Part shown: in pieces, positions 24,456 to 32,353 of the stretch
Layout of the letters: each line of letters begins with the position of its first letter
Numbering within the stretch: position 1 is the first letter of the stretch
NCBI RefSeq assembly: GCF_042683405.1
Contig: NZ_JBHUJS010000003.1
Location: 876,343 to 940,342 of the forward strand
From: Telluria sp042683405
Lineage (GTDB): Bacteria; Pseudomonadota; Gammaproteobacteria; Burkholderiales; Burkholderiaceae_D
DNA length: 64,000 nt
Direction: 5' to 3'
Made by a program: the position numbers and the translations under genes
The notes under the pieces: generated by a model
What the model saw: only the letters and a program-made list of their open reading frames with translations
What the model was told of the DNA's origin: nothing
The model's database searches: none

Positions 24456-24458
24456 CGG

Positions 24459-25403
24459 TTAGCGGGTGGAGAGCTTGCGCTGGCGCTCTTCGCGCGGGGT
24501 GTTGCCGAACAGGGCGCCGAAGGCGGTGGAAAAGTGCGAGCCGGACGAGAAGCCGCACATCAGGCCAACCTGGACGATGGAATAGTTGGTGTCGAGCAGC
24601 AACTGGCGGGCGCGGCGCAGCCGCAGCTCCAGGTAGTAGCGCGACGGCAGGCTGTCGAGGTATTGCTTGAACAGGCGCTCCAGCTGGCGCCGCGACAGGC
24701 CGACCAGGTTGGCGATGTCGTCGGTCGAGAGCGGTTCCTCGATGTTGGCTTCCATCAGGGTGACCGCTTCGGACAGCTTGGGCTGCAGCGTCCCGAAGCG
24801 CGCCTGCAGGGCGACGCGCTGGCGCTCTTCGCGGCCGCGCACCCGGTCGATGCACAGCGTTTCCTTTATCTGGGCCTGGACGCCGGCGCCGAACATCGAC
24901 TCGACCAGCGTCAGGGCGAAGTCGATGCTGGCAGCCCCGCCACAACAGGTCAGGCGGTTGCCGTCCATCTCGTAGAGATTGGGGATGAGGATGGCGTGCT
25001 CGGCAGCGGTGTCGACTTCGGCGTACAGCGCCCACGGCAGGGCGCTGCGCACCCCGTTCAGGGCGCCGCAGTCGGCCAGCCACAGCACGCCCGCGCCGAC
25101 GCCGCCCCAGAACTGGGCGCTGCGGCAGCGCTCGCTGACCACGCGCAGCTGGGCCGGACGCAATGCCGCCTGCGCCTCGTCGGCCACCAGCAGCACCAGG
25201 TGCCAGTGGCGCTGCGCTTCGGAGGCAAACTTGTCGGGATGGCGCACGTCCACGTGCAGGCGCTCGGGGCCGAGGATCTTGGCGGCCAGGCGCAGGGGCT
25301 GGTACAGGCCGGACCAGGTCAGCGCATCCGGTTCGCCCGCGTGGATCAGCAGGACGCGCAGCGGCTTCTCCTGCGCGAGGCGCGCAAGGTCTTCAAATGG
25401 CAT
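24459..25403 (-). CDS. argR: AraC-family regulator of arginine catabolism (ArgR-like)
   Basis: 314 residues from ATG 25403 (a TTG at 25466 behind GGGGAG would give 335). The N-terminal two-thirds is a DJ-1/PfpI-like glutamine-amidotransferase fold (PLRVLLIHAGEP; FWGGVGAGVLWLADCGAL; RLTCCGGAASIDFALTLVE); the C-terminal ~100 residues hold two AraC helix-turn-helix motifs (STDDIANLVGLSRRQLERLF and YSIVQVGLMCGFSSGSHFS). This is the architecture and length of Pseudomonas ArgR, which activates the aru/ast operon with arginine as signal. It lies immediately upstream of the ast genes on the same strand, with a matching site before astC, so the assignment is strong though inferred. Confidence 0.82.
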   Translation of the reverse strand: MPFEDLARLAQEKPLRVLLIHAGEPDALTWSGLYQPLRLAAKILGPERLHVDVRHPDKFASEAQRHWHLVLLVADEAQAALRPAQLRVVSERCRSAQFWGGVGAGVLWLADCGALNGVRSALPWALYAEVDTAAEHAILIPNLYEMDGNRLTCCGGAASIDFALTLVESMFGAGVQAQIKETLCIDRVRGREERQRVALQARFGTLQPKLSEAVTLMEANIEEPLSTDDIANLVGLSRRQLERLFKQYLDSLPSRYYLELRLRRARQLLLDTNYSIVQVGLMCGFSSGSHFSTAFGALFGNTPREERQRKLSTR

Positions 25404-25513
25404 GGGCTGCGGTAGCGGGCATGGACGGTCCGGGATTGGATGCCCGTTATGATACCGGAGTTGCAAGCCGCTCCCCTGGCGCCGGTGCGATCATGCAGTT
25501 TTGCCAGCACGGA

Positions 25514-25519
25514 TATAAT
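25514..25519 (+). promoter_or_regulatory. Candidate -10 box for the 25629 gene
   Basis: TATAAT, 110 bases before the TTG start at 25629. A -35 is not clear (TCATGC at the expected place), so the promoter is tentative. Confidence 0.35.
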
Positions 25520-25628
25520 CACTCCACTATGGGTGAACGCTACGTTTCGATGCGATCGACGGGCCGCTCTTGCACCTGACGGAGCTGCTGGCCAGCGCCA
25601 GCCAACATGAACACAACGAGGAAAAAAT

Positions 25629-25910
25629 TTGAAAACCGTGCTGCTCCAAGGCAAAAAGCCTGCCAATTACGACAAGACCATCATCGCCAACATCCTGCTG
25701 GAACAGGCCAGCGAAGCGGAAGTGCGCAAGGAGAAGATGATCATCGGCCTGCGCAATGAGGATGGCGAAATCTACCGCCTGATCGGCGCGACCAAGCCGA
25801 ACAGCTTCATGAATGCGGTCGAGGAGCTGGACGACATGGGCCTGGAAGACGAGCTGGAGGATTCGGACGGCCCCCAGGACGGCTACGACGCCATCTTCGG
25901 CGAGCCCTGA
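25629..25910 (+). CDS. Small acidic conserved-looking protein, unknown function
   Basis: 93 residues, probably starting at TTG 25629 behind a GAGGA site (25618-25622). It reads KTVLLQGKKPANYDKTIIAN at the N-terminus, then a helical stretch (ILLEQASEAEVRKEKMIIGL), and ends with a strongly acidic tail (about residues 68-93; many Asp/Glu). There is no signal peptide or membrane helix, so it is cytosolic. I recognise no named family. It has its own candidate promoter and codon use like its neighbours, so it is likely real. The rare TTG start may limit its translation. Confidence 0.55.
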   Translation: MKTVLLQGKKPANYDKTIIANILLEQASEAEVRKEKMIIGLRNEDGEIYRLIGATKPNSFMNAVEELDDMGLEDELEDSDGPQDGYDAIFGEP

Positions 25911-25937
25911 ACCGCCCCGCTGTCGCTCAATGGAGAC

Positions 25938-25963
25938 AGGAACCGTCCTGCAGGGACGGTCCC
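25938..25963. repeat. GGGAC/GTCCC hairpin after the 25629 gene
   Basis: AGGAACCGTCCT (25938-25949) and GGGACGGTCCC (25953-25963) form one imperfect long hairpin, 28 bases after the stop. It has no T tract. Same family as 207, 2976, 11183 and 47534. Confidence 0.5.
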
Positions 25964-26030
25964 ATGGCGATGCAATAAATTTTACTTCTAGGAATCTTTG
26001 TTCTGTGATTTCTGGAGTATTATTTTTTGC

Positions 26031-26864
26031 ATGCACAGACTTGACGCCTTCCGGAACATCGCCACGCAAGCCAGCCGCGGCGAACTGACCTTCCCCACGC
26101 ACGTCGACGCCACGCTCAGGCTGCAGCGCGCCCTGAGCGAGCCCGACTGCCATCTCGACGCCGCCGCGCGCCTGGTCCAGGCCGAGCCGCTGCTGGCCGC
26201 CCGTACCGTGGCGATCGCCAACTCCGCAGCCTACGACCGCGCCGGCAACGAAGTCACCAACGTCAAGGGCGCCGTGCAGCGCGTGGGTTTCCGCACGCTG
26301 AACGCGCTGGTCGCTTCCGTGATCGTGCGCCAGCTGAACGGCGCCATCCGCGATCCGGCCCTGCGCGAGATGTCCAACCGGCTGTGGGAGCATTCGGCCC
26401 ACGTGGCCGCGCTGTCCATGGTGATTGCGCGCCGCATCACCCGCATCGATCCGGAGACCGCGCTGTTTGCCGGCATCGTGCACGAAATCGGCGGCTTTTA
26501 CCTGCTCTCGCGCGCCGAGGAATATCCGGGGCTGCTGGAAGGCGAGCCGGAAGAATGGATCGAACACGGCGAAGCCGAAGTCGGACGCGGGGTACTGCTC
26601 AAGCTGGGCGTGCCGCAGCAGGTGCTGGCCGCCGTGGAGGACATGTGGGACGGCATGCGCGTGCTGCCGCCGGAAACGCTGGGCGACACGCTGATGCTCG
26701 CCAACGACTTGTCCCCTACCCCGTCGCCCCTGCACCAGCGCCCAGGCGCCACGACGCACCAGGCGGCGTGCACCATCGACTTCGCGGTGGGCGAAGGGAC
26801 GCTCGCCGCCATCCTCGAAGAATCGGCGGACGATGTGCGCTCGCTGACGGATGCGCTGAGGTAG
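26031..26864 (+). CDS. HDOD domain signalling protein
   Basis: 277 residues with one HDOD domain (about residues 18-205), a catalytically dead relative of HD phosphohydrolases found in bacterial signalling. Typical features: LDAAARLVQAEPLLAARTVAIANSAAY is the classic HDOD core (residues about 45-70), followed by VKGAVQRVGFRTLNALVASV and a WEHSAHVAALSMVIARR helix. There is no GGDEF, EAL or receiver partner in the protein. The next gene (MerR family) starts 5 bases after the stop, so the two are co-transcribed. The start at 26031 has only a distant GGAG; 25998 is an alternative. Confidence 0.85.
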   Translation: MHRLDAFRNIATQASRGELTFPTHVDATLRLQRALSEPDCHLDAAARLVQAEPLLAARTVAIANSAAYDRAGNEVTNVKGAVQRVGFRTLNALVASVIVRQLNGAIRDPALREMSNRLWEHSAHVAALSMVIARRITRIDPETALFAGIVHEIGGFYLLSRAEEYPGLLEGEPEEWIEHGEAEVGRGVLLKLGVPQQVLAAVEDMWDGMRVLPPETLGDTLMLANDLSPTPSPLHQRPGATTHQAACTIDFAVGEGTLAAILEESADDVRSLTDALR

Positions 26865-26869
26865 CACCC

Positions 26870-27250
26870 ATGCTGTCGATCGGAGAGCTGGCCGCGCGCA
26901 CCGGCGCGAGCGTGCGCTCGCTGCGCCACTACGAACAGAACGGTTTGCTGGTCTCGGTGCGCCAGCCGAATGGCTACCGCCGGTTCGATCCGTCCGCGGT
27001 GCAGTTCGTGGACCGCATCCGCACCCTGCTGCGCAACGGCTTCACGCTCGACGAGATCCGCCCGATCGTGTCGATGCTGGATGCGCGCACCGCCGGTCCC
27101 GGCATCTGCCCGGACGTGATCGCGCAATACGGCCGCAAGCTGGACGAACTGGACCAGCGCATCGCTGCGCTGGCGGAGATCCGCGCGCGCGCCGCCGAAC
27201 GCCTGGCGGCGCTGCAGGAACAGCAGCGCGACCCGCCCACCTCCTGGTAG
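26870..27250 (+). CDS. MerR family transcriptional regulator
   Basis: 126 residues. The N-terminal winged helix-turn-helix is clear (MLSIGELAARTGASVRSLRHYEQ, then RRFDPSAVQFVDRIRTLLRNGFTLDEI), followed by a dimerisation coiled coil (about residues 80-115: RKLDELDQRIAALAEIRARA) and a short tail without metal-binding cysteine pairs. One Cys (GPGICPDV) is present, so metal or redox sensing is not obvious. The gene is coupled to the HDOD gene upstream (5 bases). Its effector and targets cannot be told from sequence. Confidence 0.88.
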   Translation: MLSIGELAARTGASVRSLRHYEQNGLLVSVRQPNGYRRFDPSAVQFVDRIRTLLRNGFTLDEIRPIVSMLDARTAGPGICPDVIAQYGRKLDELDQRIAALAEIRARAAERLAALQEQQRDPPTSW

Positions 27251-27263
27251 TCGCGCGGCAGAG

Positions 27264-27803
27264 TCACAGCACGGCGGGCAGCGGGTGCGCCGGCTTCTCG
27301 GCATCCCAGGTCGCGGACAGGATGCACCAGCGCGTCCCGTCGTTGAGCATCTGGAAGGTGTTCACGCCACGGTTCTGCACGGGGCCGTCCACCTTCTCGC
27401 GCGTCTCGTACGAACTCCATACATGCGCCACGTGCCCCAGCACGCGCACGTCCTGGGACAGCTCGCGCTCATAGAAGCCGCGCTGGCCGAACAGCCTGTC
27501 GTTCAGGCCGATGAACTGTTCCAGCGTCTGCGGGGCGGCGAGGAAGCCGCCGTCGCCATGCAGCGTCGGCGTGATCAGGGCGCCCGGTGCGTGCAGGCGG
27601 CGCAGGCGCGCCCAGTCCTTGGCGGCGCCGGCCGGGCCGGACACGATCTCGTAGAGCGCGCGCGCCAGCGTGCCGGGCGAGGCGGCGGCCGGGTCGGAAG
27701 GGCCGGTGCCGCAAGCTGCGGTCGCGCCCAGTACGTTGGCCGATGCGTGGGCCGAAAACGCCAGCGCGATGGCGGCAAACAGGGCGCGGGAAGTAGGATG
27801 CAT
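27264..27803 (-). CDS. Exported NTF2/SnoaL-like protein
   Basis: 179 residues with a signal peptide (MHPTSRALFAAIALAFSAHA). ATG 27803 is chosen because AAGGA lies upstream at correct spacing. The mature part has the layout of a nuclear-transport-factor-2-like cone: an N-terminal helical stretch (TLARALYEIVSGPAGAAKDW), the LHAPGALITPTL strand, and VAHVWSSYETREK, NTFQMLNDGTRWCILSATWD strands at the end. The family is catalytically diverse, so no activity can be given. It converges with the MerR gene with only 13 bases between stops. Confidence 0.65.
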   Translation of the reverse strand: MHPTSRALFAAIALAFSAHASANVLGATAACGTGPSDPAAASPGTLARALYEIVSGPAGAAKDWARLRRLHAPGALITPTLHGDGGFLAAPQTLEQFIGLNDRLFGQRGFYERELSQDVRVLGHVAHVWSSYETREKVDGPVQNRGVNTFQMLNDGTRWCILSATWDAEKPAHPLPAVL

Positions 27804-27916
27804 GCGTGTTCCTTTCGTGGTGACGGTATGTGGAACACGCATGGTGGATGCTGACGCTAGTGTCAGGGTCAAGCGCTTTATGCGCCGTGCGGCGCTGACC
27901 CGCTCGTCCCGCGTAC

Positions 27917-28429
27917 TCAGCGCACGCGAATGCTTGCCATTGCGCGGTTGGCGAGCGCCAGGTGTGCAGTCTCGACCTCGTACGAGGCGCTGGCCAGCGC
28001 GCGCAACTCGGGGTCCTTGGTGCCATACATGCGCTTGCGGTCTTCGTTGGTGCCATCCTTGTGCGCGCTGATCGAACGCCTGATAAACGCCTCGTCGAAT
28101 TCCACGCCGGACATGCCCTTCAACCGTGTCACCGCCTTGAGGTCGCGCTCGGTGGGGGCCGCGGGAATCTCCAGCTTGCGGGCCGCGGCCAGCTTGCGCA
28201 CGTTGTCCAGCGCGCGCTGGTGGTCGTTCAGCAGCCGGTACGCGAACGCCCGCACCTCGTCGGTCGTCGCCGTCTTGCTGCCCAGCTGGCCGGCCTGCAC
28301 GTCGACCATCAGGGTGCGAGCGCGGTCGCGCAGGTATTCCTGGTCCGCCTTGCTCAGCTCGGCGGCCGAGACGGATCCGAGGGCGAGGGGAAACATGATG
28401 GCGATCGCCGCTATTTTTCCGGGGCTCAT
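27917..28429 (-). CDS. DUF4142 exported protein
   Basis: 170 residues from ATG 28429, supported by AAAGGAAG upstream. A signal peptide (about residues 1-22: SPGKIAAIAIMFPLALGSVS) is followed by a helical ferritin-like DUF4142 domain: YLRDRARTLMVDVQAGQLGS, FAYRLLNDHQRALDNVRKLA, and FDEAFIRRSISAHKDGTNED. DUF4142 proteins are periplasmic or outer-membrane proteins often seen in stress and biofilm contexts; a biochemical role is not known. It is monocistronic. Confidence 0.85.
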   Translation of the reverse strand: MSPGKIAAIAIMFPLALGSVSAAELSKADQEYLRDRARTLMVDVQAGQLGSKTATTDEVRAFAYRLLNDHQRALDNVRKLAAARKLEIPAAPTERDLKAVTRLKGMSGVEFDEAFIRRSISAHKDGTNEDRKRMYGTKDPELRALASASYEVETAHLALANRAMASIRVR

Positions 28430-28521
28430 GGCGCTTCCTTTCAAAATCCGTCAGGGGGAAGGATCACCATACTCCTCGGCGGGAAAATCCCGGAATGACC
28501 GAAGTCAAACGCGCGCCGAAC

Positions 28522-28549
28522 AAAAAAAAGCCCGCTGGGGAAGCGGGCT
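28522..28549 (-). terminator. Minus-strand terminator without an adjacent gene
   Basis: AGCCCGCT (28542-28549 with 28529-28536 on plus), a 5-base loop, then a run of eight T on the minus strand. It lies 366 bases beyond the secF stop, which has its own terminator, so it ends either read-through or an unannotated RNA. Confidence 0.8.
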
Positions 28550-28860
28550 GAAGTCCAAAACTAGGGATGTCCTGAAAGAGACGTGTCCATATTAGGATTC
28601 CGACTACGTTTGTTCCGTGCGGTGGCGCACACAACTCCTGAGATTTCGGCGAAATCGTCGAAAAAACCGTGTTTTCTGCCAGAAAAACGGGTTTTCTAAC
28701 CCATTGCGTCAATACGGAGCGTATTTCCGCCCTATTTCGCCGATCCGGGCCGATCCGTGCCGATCCGCAGCCTTTCAAGGCATACACGGTGCTTCTGGCG
28801 TCATCTTGCGATAACTGGAGGCAACTTACGTGATCTGCGGCGATCTGTACGGCACAGCCG
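28550..28860. other. Non-coding interval between the two minus-strand terminators
   Basis: About 310 bases of lower GC than the surroundings, with no open frame of credible composition. It holds a small dyad (GTTTTCTGCCAGAAAAAC, about 28672-28689) and three tandem 10-bp units (CGATCCGGGC, CGATCCGTGC, CGATCCGCAG; 28741-28770). A small RNA on the minus strand ending at the 28522 terminator is possible; I see no clear promoter for it. Confidence 0.35.
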
Positions 28861-28896
28861 AAAAAAATGCCGCGCGGCGCGAGCCGGGCGGCATTT
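28861..28896 (-). terminator. Terminator of the tgt-yajC-secDF unit
   Basis: AAATGCCGC (minus strand, 28888-28896 with 28865-28873) and a T-run of seven on the minus strand (A 28861-28867). It starts 20 bases past the secF stop. Confidence 0.85.
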
Positions 28897-28915
28897 CTGG
28901 TCGGGGCGGGCTCGC

Positions 28916-29926
28916 TTAGACGACGGCACCGTCGGTTTCGTCGCGCTCCTTGACCGGCTTGATCAGGTCTTCGCGCTTCACGCCCAGCCACATTGCGATC
29001 GCTGCCGCAACGAACACCGACGAGTAGATGCCGAAGCAGATACCGATCGTCAGCGCGAGTGCAAAGTTGTGCAGCGTGTGGCCGCCCAGGAGCAGCATCG
29101 ACAGCACCATCATCTGCGTGCTGCCGTGGGTGATGATGGTACGCGAGATGGTGCTGGTGATCGCGTTATCGATCACTTCGTGCACGCTCATCTTGCGCTG
29201 CTTGCGGAAGTTCTCGCGGATCCGGTCGAAGATGACGACCGATTCGTTGACCGAGTAACCCAGCACCGCCAGCACCGCCGCCAGCACCGTCAGCGAGAAC
29301 TCCCACTGGAAGTAGGCAAAGAAGCCAAGGATGATGACCACGTCGTGCAGGTTCGCGATGATCGCCGAGACGGCGTACTTCCATTCGAAGCGCAGCGCCA
29401 GGTAGGCCATCACGCCGATCACCACCATCACCAGCGCGTTCAGGCCGTTCTGCGCGAGTTCCTCGCCCACCGACGGGCCGACGAATTCCACGCGCTTGAG
29501 CGACAGCACTTCCTGGCCCGCCGCGTTCACGCAGTTGGTGCGCACCGTCGTGTCGCCTTCGTTCTGGATCTGGCGTGCCGTGCCGCCTTCGGCCTGGCAC
29601 AGTGCGCCGAACACGCGTTGCGCGTCGGTGCCGCCGGTGCCGTCGGCCGGCGGCAGGCGCAGCAGCACATCGCGCGCGGTGCCGAAGCTGGTCACTTCAG
29701 GCGCCTCGTAGCCGATCGAACGCAGCGTGGCCCGGATCTTCTCCTGGTCGGCCGCCTTCGGGTAGGACAGCTCCATCACGGTGCCGCCGGTGAATTCGAC
29801 CGAGTAGTGCAGGCCGTTCTTCCACAGGAAGAACACTGCAGCCACGAAGGTCAGCGCCGAGATCACGTTGAAAATCAACGCGTGGCGCATGAACGGGATG
29901 TCCCGCTTGATCTTGAAAAATTCCAT
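28916..29926 (-). CDS. secF: Protein translocase subunit SecF
   Basis: 336 residues, six membrane helices. SecF pairs with SecD in the inner membrane and uses the proton gradient to help finish Sec-dependent export. The N-terminal helix is followed by HYSVEFTGGTVMELSY (the SecF signature), a periplasmic loop (about residues 60-150) and the C-terminal five-helix bundle with LGYSVNESVVIFDRIRENFR and TISRTIITHGSTQMM. The loop carries an extra Cys-containing stretch (ALCQAEGG...NCVNAAGQ). It follows secD after 17 bases. Confidence 0.96.
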   Translation of the reverse strand: MEFFKIKRDIPFMRHALIFNVISALTFVAAVFFLWKNGLHYSVEFTGGTVMELSYPKAADQEKIRATLRSIGYEAPEVTSFGTARDVLLRLPPADGTGGTDAQRVFGALCQAEGGTARQIQNEGDTTVRTNCVNAAGQEVLSLKRVEFVGPSVGEELAQNGLNALVMVVIGVMAYLALRFEWKYAVSAIIANLHDVVIILGFFAYFQWEFSLTVLAAVLAVLGYSVNESVVIFDRIRENFRKQRKMSVHEVIDNAITSTISRTIITHGSTQMMVLSMLLLGGHTLHNFALALTIGICFGIYSSVFVAAAIAMWLGVKREDLIKPVKERDETDGAVV

Positions 29927-29943
29927 CTTGTTCTATCCCGTCC

Positions 29944-31812
29944 TTAATTCTTGGCTTCGTTGTGCTTCCACACGGTGCCGATGGAGATATTGCTCAGCTT
30001 TTTCTTGCGGCCGTACCAGAGGTTGACCATGCCGCGCGAGACAAACACCGCCGAGAACATCGAGGTCAGGATGCCGAGCGTGTGCACCACCGCGAAGCCG
30101 CGCACCGCGCCGGAACCGAACACCAGCAGCGCCAGGCCGACGATCAGGGTGGTGACGTTGGAGTCGACGATGGTGGCCCATGCGCGCTCGAAGCCTGCCG
30201 CGATCGCAGCCTGCGGCGTGGCGCCGCTACGCAGCTCTTCGCGGATACGCTCGTTGATCAGCACGTTGGCGTCGATCGCCATGCCCAGCGCCAGCGCGAT
30301 CGCGGCGATACCGGGCAGCGTCAGCGTGATCTGCAGGGTCGACAGGATCGCCAGCAGCAGCAGCACGTTGACCGCCAGCGCGAACACGCTGAAGAAGCCG
30401 AACACGTGATAGTAGATCAGCATGAAGATCGCGATGGCGATGAAGCCGTACAGCGTCGACTTCAGGCCGCGCTCGACGTTCTCCGCGCCCAGCTGCGGGC
30501 CGACCACGCGCTCTTCGATCACTTCCATCGGGGCCGACAGCGCGCCGGAGCGCAGCAGCAGCGCCAGTTCGGCCGCTTCCGCCGCGGTGCCCGCGCCGGT
30601 GATCTGGAATCGGGTGCCCAGTTCTTCCTGGATGGTCGGCGCCGACAGGATGGTGTACTGGCCCTTCTCCTTCAGCAGGATGGCCATGCGCTTGCCGATG
30701 CGTTCGCGGGTCGCTTCGCGCATGCGGCGGCCGCCGTCGCCGTTCAGGTCGATCGACACGGCCGGACGCTGGTTCTGGTCGAAGCTGGCCACGGCGCTGG
30801 AGATGTAGTCGCCGGTCAGGATCACTTCCTTCTTCACGACCAGCGGGCCGCCCTGCGCCGCGCCGAAGAACTCGGAATCCAATGGCACGCTCGCCGCCGA
30901 CTCGGTGCCCGGCAGGACGGTCTCGTCCACCATGCGCAGTTCCAGCGTCGCGGTGCGGCCGATGATGTCCTTCGCGTGCGCCGAATCCTGCACGCCTGGC
31001 AGCTGGACCACGATGCGGTCCGCGCCCTGCTGCTGGATGATCGGCTCGGTCGTGCCCAGTTCGTTCACGCGCTTGGACAGCGTCGAGATGTTCTGCTTGA
31101 CGCCTTCGCTGATGATCGCCTGCAGCGCGGTCGGCTTGAGCGTGACGCCCAGCTTGAAGTCGGCGCCGTCGGCGAGATTGGTGAAGGCCAGGTCGGGAAT
31201 TTCGTTTGCCAGTACCTGCTGCGCCGCGGTGCGGGTCGCCTCGTCGCGGAAGCGCACTTCAATGCGGTCGCCCACGCGCTCGATGCCGGCATGGCGCACG
31301 TTCTTGTCGCGCAGCTGGCTGCGGATGCCTGCCTGCAGGCCCTTGATGCGGGTGTCGACGGCCGCCTTGGTGTCGACCTGCATCAGGAAGTGGACGCCGC
31401 CGCGCAGGTCCAGGCCCAGGTTCATCGGCAATGCACGCACGGCCTGCATCCACTGCGGGGTGTTCTTGGCCAGGTTGACGGTGACGATGAAGTCAGCATT
31501 TTCCGGGTCGCGGTTCAGGTCGTGTTCCAGCGCCAGCTTGGCCTTGAACTGTTCGTCCGGCGAGGCGAAACGCGCTCGCACGGACCGGGTCGCACCCTCG
31601 CCTTCGAGACTGATGCCGTCATGCGCGATGCGTTCCGACTTGAGGGCGGCTTCCACACGCGAGGCGGTGTCGTCCGTCACCTTGACGGTGGCCTTGCCGG
31701 ACGTGACCTGCAGTGCCGGGGACTCGCCAAAGTAGTTCGGAGCCGTGTACAACGCGCCGAACAGCAGCGCGATGACGATCAGGATGTATTTCCAGACGGG
31801 GTAGCGATTCAT
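29944..31812 (-). CDS. secD: Protein translocase subunit SecD
   Basis: 622 residues. It has the N-terminal helix, the large periplasmic P1 region (about residues 35-440) with LGLDLRGGVHFLMQVD, and a C-terminal bundle with IAIALGMAIDANVLINERIREELR, the conserved Asp used in proton movement. Length agrees with betaproteobacterial SecD. It is the middle gene of yajC-secD-secF; the gap to yajC is 10 bases. Confidence 0.97.
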   Translation of the reverse strand: MNRYPVWKYILIVIALLFGALYTAPNYFGESPALQVTSGKATVKVTDDTASRVEAALKSERIAHDGISLEGEGATRSVRARFASPDEQFKAKLALEHDLNRDPENADFIVTVNLAKNTPQWMQAVRALPMNLGLDLRGGVHFLMQVDTKAAVDTRIKGLQAGIRSQLRDKNVRHAGIERVGDRIEVRFRDEATRTAAQQVLANEIPDLAFTNLADGADFKLGVTLKPTALQAIISEGVKQNISTLSKRVNELGTTEPIIQQQGADRIVVQLPGVQDSAHAKDIIGRTATLELRMVDETVLPGTESAASVPLDSEFFGAAQGGPLVVKKEVILTGDYISSAVASFDQNQRPAVSIDLNGDGGRRMREATRERIGKRMAILLKEKGQYTILSAPTIQEELGTRFQITGAGTAAEAAELALLLRSGALSAPMEVIEERVVGPQLGAENVERGLKSTLYGFIAIAIFMLIYYHVFGFFSVFALAVNVLLLLAILSTLQITLTLPGIAAIALALGMAIDANVLINERIREELRSGATPQAAIAAGFERAWATIVDSNVTTLIVGLALLVFGSGAVRGFAVVHTLGILTSMFSAVFVSRGMVNLWYGRKKKLSNISIGTVWKHNEAKN

Positions 31813-31822
31813 GGTGGTCTTA

Positions 31823-32149
31823 TCAGATGGACTTCAGGGTGCCTTTCGGCAGCAGCATCGTGATGGCGTTCTTCTGGACCACGATCTCGACGCCGGTCGC
31901 GACTTCCAGGGTGACGTGCGCGTCGGTGACCTTGGAGACCTTGCCGAGCAGGCCGCCGGCCGTGACCACTTCGTCGCCGCGGGTCAGCGCATCGATCATC
32001 GCCTTCTGTTCCTTGGCGCGCTTTTGCTGCGGACGGATCATGAGGAAGTACATGACCACGAACATCAGGATCAGTGGCAGGAAGGTCGTCAGGCTGCTGG
32101 TGGCGGCCGCAGGTGCGGCGGCTTGCGCGTAGGCGTTAGAGATGAACAC
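31823..32149 (-). CDS. yajC: Preprotein translocase accessory subunit YajC
   Basis: 108 residues with a single membrane helix (about residues 24-43: LPLILMFVVMYFLMIRPQQK), then a soluble domain with the family motif MIDALTRGDEVVTAGGLLGKV. YajC associates with SecDF. The start is GTG 32149 with a GGAG at normal spacing before it. It opens the secDF unit; tgt lies upstream on the same strand across a 204-base gap. Confidence 0.95.
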   Translation of the reverse strand: MFISNAYAQAAAPAAATSSLTTFLPLILMFVVMYFLMIRPQQKRAKEQKAMIDALTRGDEVVTAGGLLGKVSKVTDAHVTLEVATGVEIVVQKNAITMLLPKGTLKSI

Positions 32150-32244
32150 GGGTACTCCACATTGTCAGGTTGAAAAAACAGCGCTGTATTCTAGCACCCG
32201 CCGCGCGCACGGGATAATTGCAACTGGTGTAATGACATCATGTC

Positions 32245-32270
32245 CGTCATCCCGGTGAAGGCCGGGATCG
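32245..32270. repeat. GTCATCCC...GGGAT dispersed element
   Basis: CGTCATCCCGG, a short loop (TGAAGG), CCGGGATCG. A hairpin element of the GTCATCCC family, in the 204-base gap between tgt and yajC. Other copies are at 2866, 34543 and 36757. Confidence 0.65.
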
Positions 32271-32353
32271 ATGCTGGGCAGGAAGTGGGGGCACATTGCA
32301 ATAAATCAAGCTCAGCATGGATGCCCCCGCACGCCGGGAGGACGGGTGCATAT

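Noticed and set aside
28464..28991. A 175-codon minus-strand frame across the secF terminator
   Set aside because: It crosses two terminators and the 3' end of secF, with no ribosome binding site or family similarity.
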